From the NCBI RefSeq assembly GCF_001305595.1, contig NZ_CP012403.1, positions 84,501 through 148,500 of the forward strand: a stretch of 64,000 nt of DNA, written 5' to 3'. The position numbers and the translations under genes are program-made. Below the pieces are notes generated by a model. The model worked only from the letters and a program-made list of their open reading frames with translations, had not been told where the DNA came from and did not search any database. This document shows positions 25,074-44,325 of the stretch, piece by piece (within the stretch, counting starts at the first letter, position 1; the number at the start of each line of letters is the position of its first letter). Origin of the DNA: Azospirillum thiophilum (GTDB lineage: Bacteria > Pseudomonadota > Alphaproteobacteria > Azospirillales > Azospirillaceae).

Positions 25074-25369
25074 CGTCGTTTCCGGGCATGGACTGTGGGA
25101 GCTTTGGCAGACTGGAGTTCGGCGGTCGGGTTCACGCTTCAAATCGATTCCGATTTTACGCGATCCAATCCATTCGTTTCGACGAGCGGGAAGGGGCGCA
25201 ATCAATCCGCAATTCCGCTGTTGATGTCTGGGAAAGCGGGGACGGGAACGGGCCGGCCGGTTCTTTTCCCCGCGGATCGACCAACCGAGATCGACTCCCG
25301 AGTTCCCAGAACCACGCCGCCTTGCCGCCGCCATAGCGGCGACGGGTGTGCACAGCGAAAGGAAACGTA
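25074..25369. other. Intergenic stretch, no gene seen
   Basis: These roughly 300 bases before the Ser/Gly-rich secreted protein gene carry no supported ORF, RNA or repeat. They are less GC-rich in the middle (near 25145-25180), which may mark a promoter, but no motif is clear. Confidence 0.4.
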
Positions 25370-25756
25370 ATGAAGAGCCTGATGATCGGTGCCGCCACCG
25401 CCCTCGCCCTGCTCGCCGCGCCCGCCATTGCGGCCGACAGCAACTCCATTTCTGGCAGTCCGGCGGCCAACAGTGCCGGTTCCACCACAAATTCCAACCA
25501 GACCAACCCGCCTTGTTCGCCCACCAATGCGCTCGGCTGCGGCACCATGGGCGGCGTCGACGGCAAGAGCGGGACTGCTGGGTCCAGCGGGTCATCCACG
25601 GGTAACGGTTCGATGACGGGCACCGGCTCGTCCGGTACGACCAACGGCACCGGCGGCAACAGCTTGGGCAACAGCGGCTCGATGGGGAGCGGCTCCGACG
25701 GTGCGGTCGGCACGCAGCAGCCTTCGTCCCCCAGCACGGGCAGCACCGTCCGCTGA
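25370..25756 (+). CDS. Secreted Ser/Gly/Thr/Asn-rich low-complexity protein
   Basis: The 128-residue product has a clean Sec signal (MKSLMIGAATALALLAAPAIAA) and a mature part made almost only of Ser, Gly, Thr and Asn, with two Cys in PPCSPTNALGCG. No domain is recognisable. The ATG at 25370 has AAAGGA upstream. It may be a cell-surface or envelope protein. A strong terminator follows. Confidence 0.72.
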   Translation: MKSLMIGAATALALLAAPAIAADSNSISGSPAANSAGSTTNSNQTNPPCSPTNALGCGTMGGVDGKSGTAGSSGSSTGNGSMTGTGSSGTTNGTGGNSLGNSGSMGSGSDGAVGTQQPSSPSTGSTVR

Positions 25757-25775
25757 TCGGTTCCGGCCGTAATGG

Positions 25776-25809
25776 GAAAGGGGCGTGCGAGTGATCGCGC
25801 GCCCCTTTC
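25776..25809. terminator. Bidirectional terminator between secreted-protein gene and treY
   Basis: GAAAGGGGCG (25776-25785) pairs perfectly with CGCCCCTTTC (25800-25809). It lies between convergent genes. Confidence 0.75.
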
Positions 25810-25827
25810 GATTGGCCGCGCCGCTCG

Positions 25828-28608
<2,781 letters not shown>

Positions 28609-28662
28609 GGGTGTGTGCTCCTGCTGTGGGAAGGCGGCCAACGGGAAGATCGGGTTTGAGGG

Positions 28663-34257
<5,595 letters not shown>

Positions 34258-34376
34258 GGAGGCTTCTCCCCTGTTGAGCGCTGGGTGGCACGTCGCTCAA
34301 ACAGCACGGAGGGAGGGAATTCCCGCACCCGCGAAGCCGCTTCCACGAACGACCGCGCCCTTCTCCCTAAGAGTTG

Positions 34377-34685
34377 TCAGACCGTCCGCGGGTGGTGCGG
34401 CAGATGGGCAAGGCGGCCGATCCGCTCGGCCACCTGCAGGGCCTCCACCACGTCGTCCAGCCGGCCGTCGCGCATCAGGTTGTGCGCATGGGTGTTGAGT
34501 GCGGCCACGACGGCCCGTTCGTCGGACACCCCGCGCGCCGGCTGTCCGCTCGGGTCGAGCACGGTGGCGCCGAGCGCCGCCATGGCCTCGGCGGTCAGGT
34601 TCACGGCTTCCGACAGGGCCTCCTCGTCTTCATCCGAGGCGGTCAGGATCGGTTCCAGAAGCTCCGCAAGGAGACGGGGGGTCAT
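34377..34685 (-). CDS. Hypothetical acidic helical protein (102 aa)
   Basis: No family recognised. The product is rich in Glu, Asp and Ala and looks mainly helical (LLAELLEPILTASDEDEE, then AEAMAALGATVLDPSG and LDDVVEALQVAERIGRL). The ATG at 34685 has GAGG upstream; a longer frame to 34754 is less likely. It lies 119 bases upstream of the trehalose fusion gene on the same strand and could be co-regulated with it. Confidence 0.45.
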   Translation of the reverse strand: MTPRLLAELLEPILTASDEDEEALSEAVNLTAEAMAALGATVLDPSGQPARGVSDERAVVAALNTHAHNLMRDGRLDDVVEALQVAERIGRLAHLPHHPRTV

Positions 34686-34892
34686 GGTGCTAATCCTCGG
34701 TGACATTCTCAGGCCGTCCCCATCGATGTCGATGCTGTGCGTTTGACAATACAACAGCCGGAACGAAGGAAAGGTCCGCCCGGCGCTCCGCTACCTGACC
34801 GGTCGAAAGCGGCATCCGACAGGGGAGGTCAAATAGGGACCGGGCGTCCAGCCCGCAAGCCGTCAGGGAAGTCAACTCGACCGAAGGGGGAG

Positions 34893-36248
34893 CTATTCGA
34901 TGAAATCCTCCCGGCTCAGGCCGTAGCGTTTCAGCTTGTCGTAGAAGGTCTTGCGGGGGACGTTCAGCGCCTCGACGGCGGCCTTGACGCTGCCGCGATG
35001 GCGGGCCAGTTCGGACTGGATCAGGCCTTTCTCGAACAGGTCGACCTGCTCGGACAGCGACAGCGCCGACGGGGCGGTGGCCGGCGCGGCGGCCATGGCC
35101 TCCAGCCCCAGGACGAAGCGGTCGGAGGCGTTGCGCAATTCACGGACGTTGCCGGGCCAGTCCTGGCCCATCAGCCGCTGCATCTGCTCGCGGGTCGGCG
35201 TACGGGGCTCCCGGTTGTAGCGGGTGGCCGCCTGGACGACGAAATACTGGAACAGCAGCGGGATGTCGTCGCGCCGCTCGCGCAGCGGCGGGATGGTCAG
35301 CACCACCACGTTCAGCCGGTAATAGAGGTCGGCGCGGAAATGCCCGGCGTCGGCGGCCTGTCTCAGGTCGGCCTTCGTCGCAGCCACCACGCGCAGGTCG
35401 ACCGGAATCTGCTCGTTGGAGCCCAGCGGTTCCACCACGCGTTCCTGGATCACCCGCAGCAGCTTGACCTGCAGCGACAGCGGCATGCTCTCGATCTCGT
35501 CGAGGAACAGGGTGCCGCCGCCGGAATGCTCGATCCGGCCGATCCTGCGCTTGCCGGCTCCGGTGAAGGCGCCAGCCTCGTGCCCGAACAGTTCGCTCTC
35601 GAAGATCGCTTCCGGCATCGCGCCGCAATTCAGTGCGACGAAGGGGTGCTTGCGCCGGCCGCTGGCGGCGTGGAGCGCGCGGGCGACCATCTCCTTGCCG
35701 GTACCGGTCTCGCCGAACACCAGCACGTCGGCATCGGTGTCGGCGACCGCGGCGATGGTGGCACGCAACCGCTCGATCCCGGCGGTGCGGCCGACGATGC
35801 TCTCCCCCGGGCCGGCACCGCCGGCGATCTGCGCCCGCAGCCTGCGGTTCTCCATCACCAGCCGGCGCCTGTCCACCGCCCGCCGGGCGATCTCGGTCAG
35901 CCGGTCGGACGGGAAGGGCTTTTCCAGGAAATCATAGGCGCCGTTGCGCATCGCCTCCACCGCCATCGGCACGTCGCCATGTCCGGTGATCAGGATGACC
36001 GGCAGGTCGGGATCGATTTCCCGCACCCGAGCCAGCAGTGCCAACCCGTCCATCTGCGGCATCCGCACATCGGTGACGAGACAGCCCGGCCAGTCGCGTC
36101 CGAGATGGCGGAGCGCCCGCTCCGCCCCGTCGCAGGCCGTCACCTCGAAGCCCGCCAGTTCCAGCGCCTGCTGCCCGGCAAGCCGCACCGCCCGCTCGTC
36201 GTCGACGAAAAGGACGCTCCCTGCGTTTTCTGGAAGGGGCTGGTTCAT
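34893..36248 (-). CDS. dctD: C4-dicarboxylate response regulator DctD (sigma-54 activator)
   Basis: DctD (451 residues) activates dctA transcription with sigma-54 RNA polymerase. The receiver has DD at 16-17, the phosphoacceptor D60 in LVTDVRMP and the Lys in EKPF. The AAA+ domain has GETGTGKE (179-186), the sigma-54 contact GAFTGA (226-231) and GTLFLDEIE (245-253). The C-terminal Fis-type helix-turn-helix is at about 420-445. Its start overlaps the dctB stop by ATGA. Two matching binding sites lie before dctA. Confidence 0.95.
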   Translation of the reverse strand: MNQPLPENAGSVLFVDDERAVRLAGQQALELAGFEVTACDGAERALRHLGRDWPGCLVTDVRMPQMDGLALLARVREIDPDLPVILITGHGDVPMAVEAMRNGAYDFLEKPFPSDRLTEIARRAVDRRRLVMENRRLRAQIAGGAGPGESIVGRTAGIERLRATIAAVADTDADVLVFGETGTGKEMVARALHAASGRRKHPFVALNCGAMPEAIFESELFGHEAGAFTGAGKRRIGRIEHSGGGTLFLDEIESMPLSLQVKLLRVIQERVVEPLGSNEQIPVDLRVVAATKADLRQAADAGHFRADLYYRLNVVVLTIPPLRERRDDIPLLFQYFVVQAATRYNREPRTPTREQMQRLMGQDWPGNVRELRNASDRFVLGLEAMAAAPATAPSALSLSEQVDLFEKGLIQSELARHRGSVKAAVEALNVPRKTFYDKLKRYGLSREDFIE

Positions 36249-38080
36249 GCTGTCTGCTCCCTGGTCTTGAGCCGCAGGGTGAAGACGGCGCCATGGCCAG
36301 GCTTCCCGTTGCGGTTGGCAGCGGTCAGGCTGCCGCCGAAATCCTCGACGATGCCATGGCTGATCGATAGCCCCAGCCCCAGCCCCTCGCCGGCTTCCTT
36401 GGTTGTGAAGAAGGGGACGAACAGGCGGGGCAAGGCGGCATCGACGATGCCGGAGCCGCTGTCGGCGACGCTCAGCAATGCCTCGCCCTCCGCGGTGACC
36501 AGCCCGATGCGCAGGCGGCGCACCGGGCTGCCGCGCATGGCATCGGCGGCGTTGCCGACCAGATTGACCAGCACCTGCTGCAGGCGCACGTCCTCGCCCA
36601 CCACCAGGACCGGCCGGTCTGGCAGGTCGACTTCGACCGTGATGTCCTCCCGCCGCAACTTCGCTTCCAGCAGGGCCAGCGCCTGTCCCACCGCGGCATG
36701 GACCGACACCGGCCCCAGTGTGCCGGAGGCACGGCGGGCGAACCCCTTCAACTGGCGGGTGATCGCGGCCATGCGGTCGGTCAGTTCGGCGATCTCTGCC
36801 AGATTGGCGCGCACTGCGTCGGTCCGCCCCCGCTCCAGCAGGACCACGGCGTTGTCTGCAAAGCTGCGCATGGCGGCCAAGGGTTGGTTGATCTCATGGG
36901 CGATCCCGGCCGATATCTGGCCGAGCGCCGCCAGCTTCGCCGCCTGGGTCAATTCATTCTCCGCCGCCCGCAGATCGGCGGTCGCCGCGGCGACGCGGCG
37001 CTCCAGCTCGGCCCGGGATTCCTCCTGCAGGGCGAGGCGCTCGACCAGCGCCACCCGACGGAGCGCCACCGCGTAGGCCGTCAGTGCTGCCATCGCCACC
37101 ACTGCGGCGGCCAGCAGCCCGGCGACCCAGGCGCGGGCGGTCACCGGCTCCAGGCTGGTCAGGCTGTGTAGGGTCCAGTCGCCGCCGGGCATGGCGGCGG
37201 AGGTCAGCAGATAGTGCCGCTGCCCCTCCTTCTCCTCCAGCGCGATGCGGTCGGAGGCGCCGCCGAAGGCCCAAGGCAGCACGTCCAGCCCCTCGCTGGT
37301 GCCCTCCGGCACCACCGGCAGGCTGATCGGCAGGCGGCGGGGCAGGGCATGATAGCGCCAAGCCGGCATGTTGGTGATGAAGACCACCCCATCGCGGTCG
37401 GTCACCAGCAGCTTTTCCTGCCCCGGCGCCCAGGCCCGTTCCAGCCGGTCGAAGCCGAGCTTCAGCACCACCGCCCCCAGTGTGCGGTTTTCCGCCACCA
37501 CCCGGTAGGCGGTGTAATAGCCGGGCACCAGCGAGGTGGTGCCGAGCGCGAAATGGTGTCCCTCGCCCTGGTCGATCGCCATGCGGAAATAGGGCCGGTA
37601 GGAGAAATTCTCACCCACGAAGCTGGCAGGACTGTTCCAGTTGCTGGCCGCCACCGTCTGCCCCCGGGCATCCATGACATAGAGCGCCAGCGCTCCCAGC
37701 GCCCGGGCGATGTCCTCCAGCTTGTGGTTCAGGCTGTCGACCGCGGCCGGCTTCGGATCGGCCAGCATGGCGCGCATCTCGGCATCCTGGGCCAGAGCCA
37801 GGGGGATGGCCGCGTGCCGCTCCAACTCGGCCCGCAGGTTGGCGTCGTAGAGCGCCAGCTGCGCCGCGGCGCTCTCCCTCAGTTCGTCCTGCGCCAGGGA
37901 GGTGGCCCAGCCGGCAGCGCACGCTGCCGCCACCGGCACTCCCAGCAGCAGCGCTGCCAGCAGCAGCCGGCGCGGACGTTCGAGCGCCCGCGCCACCAGC
38001 AGCGCCGCGGGGGAGCGCGGTTCGGCCGGAGCGGCGGAGGTGGTCGATTCTGTCGCCGGGTCGCGCAGATGGCTAAGCAA
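36245..38080 (-). CDS. dctB: C4-dicarboxylate sensor kinase DctB
   Basis: DctB (611 residues) senses periplasmic C4-dicarboxylates and phosphorylates DctD. It has a membrane segment at about 37-60, a periplasmic PAS/CACHE-type sensor at about 65-310 with the ligand-site motif SYRPYF (160-165), a second membrane segment at about 317-340, a coiled coil, the phosphoacceptor H395 in GIAHEINQP, and an ATPase domain with NLVGNAADAM, DSGSGI and GLGLGLSI. The frame begins with TTG at 38080, eight bases after AAGGG, so the exact start is uncertain. It is divergent from dctA. Confidence 0.93.
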   Translation of the reverse strand: MLSHLRDPATESTTSAAPAEPRSPAALLVARALERPRRLLLAALLLGVPVAAACAAGWATSLAQDELRESAAAQLALYDANLRAELERHAAIPLALAQDAEMRAMLADPKPAAVDSLNHKLEDIARALGALALYVMDARGQTVAASNWNSPASFVGENFSYRPYFRMAIDQGEGHHFALGTTSLVPGYYTAYRVVAENRTLGAVVLKLGFDRLERAWAPGQEKLLVTDRDGVVFITNMPAWRYHALPRRLPISLPVVPEGTSEGLDVLPWAFGGASDRIALEEKEGQRHYLLTSAAMPGGDWTLHSLTSLEPVTARAWVAGLLAAAVVAMAALTAYAVALRRVALVERLALQEESRAELERRVAAATADLRAAENELTQAAKLAALGQISAGIAHEINQPLAAMRSFADNAVVLLERGRTDAVRANLAEIAELTDRMAAITRQLKGFARRASGTLGPVSVHAAVGQALALLEAKLRREDITVEVDLPDRPVLVVGEDVRLQQVLVNLVGNAADAMRGSPVRRLRIGLVTAEGEALLSVADSGSGIVDAALPRLFVPFFTTKEAGEGLGLGLSISHGIVEDFGGSLTAANRNGKPGHGAVFTLRLKTREQTA

Positions 38081-38132
38081 AGTCGCCCTTCGTCATGCTG
38101 CGCCGCAACATTGATGCCGCAGCGCTGTGAAG

Positions 38133-38150
38133 TGTGCGGATTTTCGCACA
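38133..38150. promoter_or_regulatory. DctD-type operator site 1
   Basis: TGTGCG-GATTTT-CGCACA is a perfect 6-bp inverted repeat, the form expected for a DctD dimer. It lies upstream of the sigma-54 promoter of dctA and 53 bases from the dctB start. Confidence 0.75.
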
Positions 38151-38166
38151 TCACTGGGGGCCATGT

Positions 38167-38184
38167 CGTGCGGATTTTCGCTCT
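38167..38184. promoter_or_regulatory. DctD-type operator site 2 (weaker)
   Basis: CGTGCGGATTTTCGCTCT shares the left half and spacer of site 1 but has a degraded right half. The two sites are 34 bp apart, about three helical turns. Tandem strong and weak sites are known in rhizobial dctA promoters. Confidence 0.68.
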
Positions 38185-38224
38185 CGCCCTTTCGGCAAAT
38201 GCTTGATGTTGCTGGATTCAGCAA

Positions 38225-38242
38225 TTGGCCCATCGCTTGCTT
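38225..38242 (+). promoter_or_regulatory. Sigma-54 promoter of dctA
   Basis: TTGGCCCATCGCTTGCTT has the -24 GG (38227-38228) and -12 GC (38239-38240) ten bases apart. Transcription should start near 38252 and leave a leader of about 110 bases. The DctD sites lie about 45-95 bases upstream. Confidence 0.78.
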
Positions 38243-38363
38243 TCAATGGCAATCAGTTGGGGCCGCCCGCCCAGCCGGCACGAATGCCGGTCGAAAGAAC
38301 GGGCGCCTCGCCAGGAACGCCGTTCCGGGGAACGCCACCCCGGAACACCTCGAGGAGAGCACC

Positions 38364-39680
38364 ATGAGCGCAGACGCGATCGCCGCCCGGCCGGGTACGG
38401 TGAAGAAGCCCTTCTACACCAACCTGACCTTCCAGGTTCTGACCGCCATCAGCATCGGCATCCTGCTCGGCCATTTCTATCCGGCCATCGCGGTACAGAT
38501 GAAACCGCTGGGCGACCTGTTCATCAAGATGGTCAAGATGGTGATCGGCCCGATCGTCTTCCTGACTGTCGTCACCGGCATCTCCTCGATCGGCAACCTG
38601 AAGAAGGTCGGCAAGGTCGGCGGCAAGGCCCTGCTGTATTTCGAGGTGGTGACCACCTTTGCGCTCGGCATCGGCCTGCTGATCGTCAATCTGGTGCGTC
38701 CCGGCGCGGGGATGAACATCCAGCCCGGCCAGTTGAAGGCCGATGCGGTGCAGAAATACGCCACATCCGCCCATGAGCACGGCTTCATCGACTTCGTCGT
38801 CGGCATCGTGCCGGACAATGTCGTCGGCGCCTTCGTCCAGGGCGACATGCTGCAGATCCTGTTCTTCGCGGTGGTGTTCGGCGTCGCGCTGTCCGCCATG
38901 GGCCAGAAGGGCAAGCTGGTCGAGGACATCTTCGACAAGATCGGCCACGCCCTGTTCGGCGTCATCGGCATCCTGATGCGCGTCGCCCCGGTCGGTGCCT
39001 TCGGCGCCATGTCCTTCACCATCGGCAAGTACGGCATCTCGTCGCTGACCGCGCTGGGCCAATTGATGGCGTCGGTCTACATCACCATGGCGATCTTCAT
39101 CTTCGTCGTGCTCGGTGGCATCGCCAAGGCCTATGGCTTCAGCATCTGGAGCTTCATCCGCTACATCCGCCAGGAACTGCTGATCGTGCTCGGCACCTCC
39201 TCCTCGGAGTCGGTGCTGCCGCGCATGATGGAGAAGATGCAGAAGTTCGGTTGTTCCAAGCATGTCGTCGGCCTCGTCATACCGACCGGCTATTCCTTCA
39301 ATTTGGACGGCACTTCGATCTATCTGTCGATGGCGGCGATCTTCATCGCCCAGGCCTTCAACGTCGACCTGACCATCTGGCAGCAGCTCTACATCCTGGT
39401 CATCCTGATGCTGACCTCGAAGGGGGCGGCGGCTGTCACCGGCGGCGGCTTCGTCACGCTGGCCGCCACCCTGTCGGCCACCGGCGTCCTGCCGATCGAG
39501 GGGTTGGCCCTGCTGCTGGGCGTCGACCGCTTCATGTCGGAAGCCCGCGCGCTGACCAACCTGATCGGCAACGGCGTCGCCACCGTGGTCGTTGCCAAGA
39601 TGGAAGGCGAATTCGACGAAACCAGAGCGGTCGCCGAATACCAGCAGCACTTCAAGGAGCCGGCCCTGGCCCGGATCTGA
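38364..39680 (+). CDS. dctA: C4-dicarboxylate:cation symporter DctA
   Basis: DctA (438 residues) imports succinate, fumarate and malate with protons or sodium. It belongs to the DAACS family and shows its signatures: LGTSSSESVLPRMMEKM (the serine-rich re-entrant loop), GYSFNLDGTSIYLSMAAIF and GVLPIEGLALLLGVDRFMSE. The ATG at 38364 has GAGGAG before it and homology begins there; the upstream frame crosses the promoter and is rejected. It is controlled by the divergent dctBD pair. Confidence 0.95.
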   Translation: MSADAIAARPGTVKKPFYTNLTFQVLTAISIGILLGHFYPAIAVQMKPLGDLFIKMVKMVIGPIVFLTVVTGISSIGNLKKVGKVGGKALLYFEVVTTFALGIGLLIVNLVRPGAGMNIQPGQLKADAVQKYATSAHEHGFIDFVVGIVPDNVVGAFVQGDMLQILFFAVVFGVALSAMGQKGKLVEDIFDKIGHALFGVIGILMRVAPVGAFGAMSFTIGKYGISSLTALGQLMASVYITMAIFIFVVLGGIAKAYGFSIWSFIRYIRQELLIVLGTSSSESVLPRMMEKMQKFGCSKHVVGLVIPTGYSFNLDGTSIYLSMAAIFIAQAFNVDLTIWQQLYILVILMLTSKGAAAVTGGGFVTLAATLSATGVLPIEGLALLLGVDRFMSEARALTNLIGNGVATVVVAKMEGEFDETRAVAEYQQHFKEPALARI

Positions 39681-39776
39681 CGATCCGCCGAAAGCATGCA
39701 TGGCAAGTCTGCAAGACCGGATGTGGAAATTCCAAAGATGACCCGTTCGGCCCGCCGGGCGATCCTGTAAGATACG

Positions 39777-39808
39777 GGGGACGGTTCGATTGGGTTCGAA
39801 TCGTCCCC
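39777..39808 (+). terminator. Hairpin after dctA
   Basis: GGGGACGGTTCGA (39777-39789) pairs with TCGAATCGTCCCC (39796-39808) over 13 bp with one G-U wobble. The loop is TTGGGT and TTG follows. It sits in the 243-base gap between dctA and maeB. The GTTCGAATC string recalls a tRNA T-arm, but no tRNA fold surrounds it. Confidence 0.55.
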
Positions 39809-39923
39809 TTGCGATTCGGGCGGGACTGTTGGCGCAGGCACCCCGGATGGGGTATAACCCCGATCCAGGTGAAGTTGACACAAAGAATTAACCTAAATCA
39901 CGTTAACCGGAGGAAGAGACCCG

Positions 39924-42236
<2,313 letters not shown>

Positions 42237-42303
42237 GCCCCCACCTTCCGCTTCACCGGAATCGTGCTATCCCTACCCCGTAGCCAACAGGGATGGCACG
42301 GGC

Positions 42304-44325
42304 ATGAAACGCAAGCAGCGCAGTTCCGGCACCGCCGCCGGCAAGTCCGCCGCCACGGCCATGGCGCTGGTCGGGCAGGCGGTGCCGCTGCATCAGGCCG
42401 GCCGTCTGGCCGAGGCGGAGGCGCTCTACCGTCAAGCCCTCGCCGCACAAGCCGGGCAACCCGACGCCCTGCATCTGCTGGGCATGATCGCCTGCCAGAC
42501 CGGCCGCTTCGCCGAGGCGGCCGACCTGATCGGCAAGGCCGTGGCGGCAAGGCGTGACGTTCCCGACTACCATGCCAACCTCGCCTACACCCTCCAGGCG
42601 TTGGGCCGCCCGGCGGAGGCGGAGCGGGCGGCCCGCAACGCGTTGCGCCTGCGCACTCCGTTCCCCGAAGCGGCCAACACGCTGGGCAATGCCCTGACCG
42701 CCCTGGGCAAGGCCGAAGAGGCCGAGACGGCCTATCGCGCCGCCCTGGGCGCCCGCCCGGACTATGCTGAGGCGGAAGGCAATCTCGGCGCCATCCTGCG
42801 CAACCTTGGGCGGCCGGCCGAAGCCGAACCGTTGCTGCGCCATGCGCTGGCCGCCAATCCCGGACTGACGGAGGCACGTGCCGCGCTCGGTCTCGCCCTG
42901 CTGGACCTCGGGCATGCCGATGAAGGGGAGGCGACCTTGCGCGCCGCCCTGGACCGGCGCCCCGATCATGCCTCGGCCGTGCTGGCGCTGGCCGGGTCTC
43001 TGCAACGCCGCGGCGGCGACGCGATGCCAGCCTACCGCCGCTATCTGACGCTGGAGCCGTCGGATGCCGATGCTTGGAACGGCTATGGCCTCTCGCTTCA
43101 GCAGTGCGACCGTATCGCCGCTGCCGTCCAGGCCGTTTCCCATGCCCTGAGGCTGGCACCGGGGATGGCGGAGGCGCTGACCAATCTCGGCACGCTCCAT
43201 CGCATCCAGGGCCAGCCCGTTCGGTCCGCCGCCCTGCAACGCCAGTCCCTGTCCCTGCAGCCAGGCTATGCCGCCGCCCATACCAATCTGGCACTCGCCG
43301 TCCAGGATCTGGGTGACGAGGCCGACGCGGAACGGGCGTTCACCCGTGCGCTGGTAGCCGACCCGCTACAGGCGCTCGCCCGTTTCGACCGCGCCATCCT
43401 GCGCTTGCGCCAAGGCCGGTTGGCCGAGGGATGGCAAGACTATGCCGCCCGCTTCGACTCGAACCGGCTGTGGCCGAAGCGTCCTCTTCCGATGCCGGAA
43501 TGGCAGGGCGACGATCCGGCTGGACGCCGCCTGCTGCTGTGGGCGGAACAGGGGCTGGGCGACGAACTCATGTTCGGCGGGCTGCTGACACAGGCCATTG
43601 CTCGTTTCGGCGCCGATGCCGTCATCGTCGAATGCGAACCACGGCTGGTCCCGCTATTCCGGCACTCCTTCCCCGGCGTTGCCGTGCGGGCACCGACGCG
43701 GCGGCCGACCGATGCGGACTGCCATCTGCCCTTCGGTTCGCTGCCGCGGATTTTGTGGCCGAGAGTGCCCGATCCTCCCCCGCCTGCCGGCTGGCTGAAA
43801 GCCGATCCGGAACAGGTCGCCTTCTGGCGGGCGCGACTGAAAGGCCTTGGAGCCGGTTTGACGGTCGGTGTCGCCTGGACCAGCCGGCGGGTCACCACCG
43901 AACGCCGCCGGTCCTACACCGACCTGGAAGAGTGGATCCCGTTGCTTCGCTTGCCCGGCCTGCGGGTGGTCAGCCTGCAATATGACGGGCGGGAGGATGA
44001 GATCGCGGCGGTGGAGCATCGCCATGGCGTGTGCCTCCATCGCTGGGGCGACCTCGACCAGACCGCCGACCTGGAGGGCACCGCCGCATTGATGGCGAAC
44101 CTGGATTTGGCGGTCACCGTCGCGTCTTCCGCCGGGGAGATGGTGGCGGCGTTGGGCGTGCCGGTCTGGCGGCTCGGCCGGCGGGACTGGACCCAGCTCG
44201 GCACCGCTGTCAGGCCCTGGTTCCCGACCATGCGCTGCATCTCTCCCAACGCCGGCGATGATATTGGTAGCAGCATTCCAATGGTAATCCAGATTCTTAC
44301 AAAATTTTCCCAAGGTGCACTGTGA
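42304..44325 (+). CDS. TPR-domain glycosyltransferase-like protein (673 aa)
   Basis: Tandem TPR units cover about residues 18-385 (repeating A-E-A-x-x-x-Y-R-x-A-L-A-x-x-P-x-x-A-x-A-x-x-x-L-G). A C-terminal GT-B/heptosyltransferase-like domain then shows LLLWAEQGLGDELMFGG, VIVECEPRLVPLF, LTVGVAWTSRR and LAVTVASSAGEMVAALGVPVWRL. The protein is presumably cytoplasmic and modifies a sugar acceptor on flagellin or surface glycan, but no substrate is known. The ATG at 42304 is preferred. Its stop overlaps the GTG start of the next TPR gene, so they form a coupled pair. Confidence 0.78.
   Translation: MKRKQRSSGTAAGKSAATAMALVGQAVPLHQAGRLAEAEALYRQALAAQAGQPDALHLLGMIACQTGRFAEAADLIGKAVAARRDVPDYHANLAYTLQALGRPAEAERAARNALRLRTPFPEAANTLGNALTALGKAEEAETAYRAALGARPDYAEAEGNLGAILRNLGRPAEAEPLLRHALAANPGLTEARAALGLALLDLGHADEGEATLRAALDRRPDHASAVLALAGSLQRRGGDAMPAYRRYLTLEPSDADAWNGYGLSLQQCDRIAAAVQAVSHALRLAPGMAEALTNLGTLHRIQGQPVRSAALQRQSLSLQPGYAAAHTNLALAVQDLGDEADAERAFTRALVADPLQALARFDRAILRLRQGRLAEGWQDYAARFDSNRLWPKRPLPMPEWQGDDPAGRRLLLWAEQGLGDELMFGGLLTQAIARFGADAVIVECEPRLVPLFRHSFPGVAVRAPTRRPTDADCHLPFGSLPRILWPRVPDPPPPAGWLKADPEQVAFWRARLKGLGAGLTVGVAWTSRRVTTERRRSYTDLEEWIPLLRLPGLRVVSLQYDGREDEIAAVEHRHGVCLHRWGDLDQTADLEGTAALMANLDLAVTVASSAGEMVAALGVPVWRLGRRDWTQLGTAVRPWFPTMRCISPNAGDDIGSSIPMVIQILTKFSQGAL

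Noticed and set aside
34300..34330. Possible EcfG stress promoter before the trehalose fusion (GGAAT then GTT on the minus strand)
   Set aside because: The -35 has a mismatch and the spacing is about one base short of the usual 16-17. Too weak to list.
39784..39808. tRNA T-arm-like string GGTTCGAATC
   Set aside because: It is one arm of a 13-bp hairpin after dctA; no acceptor, D or anticodon stems surround it.
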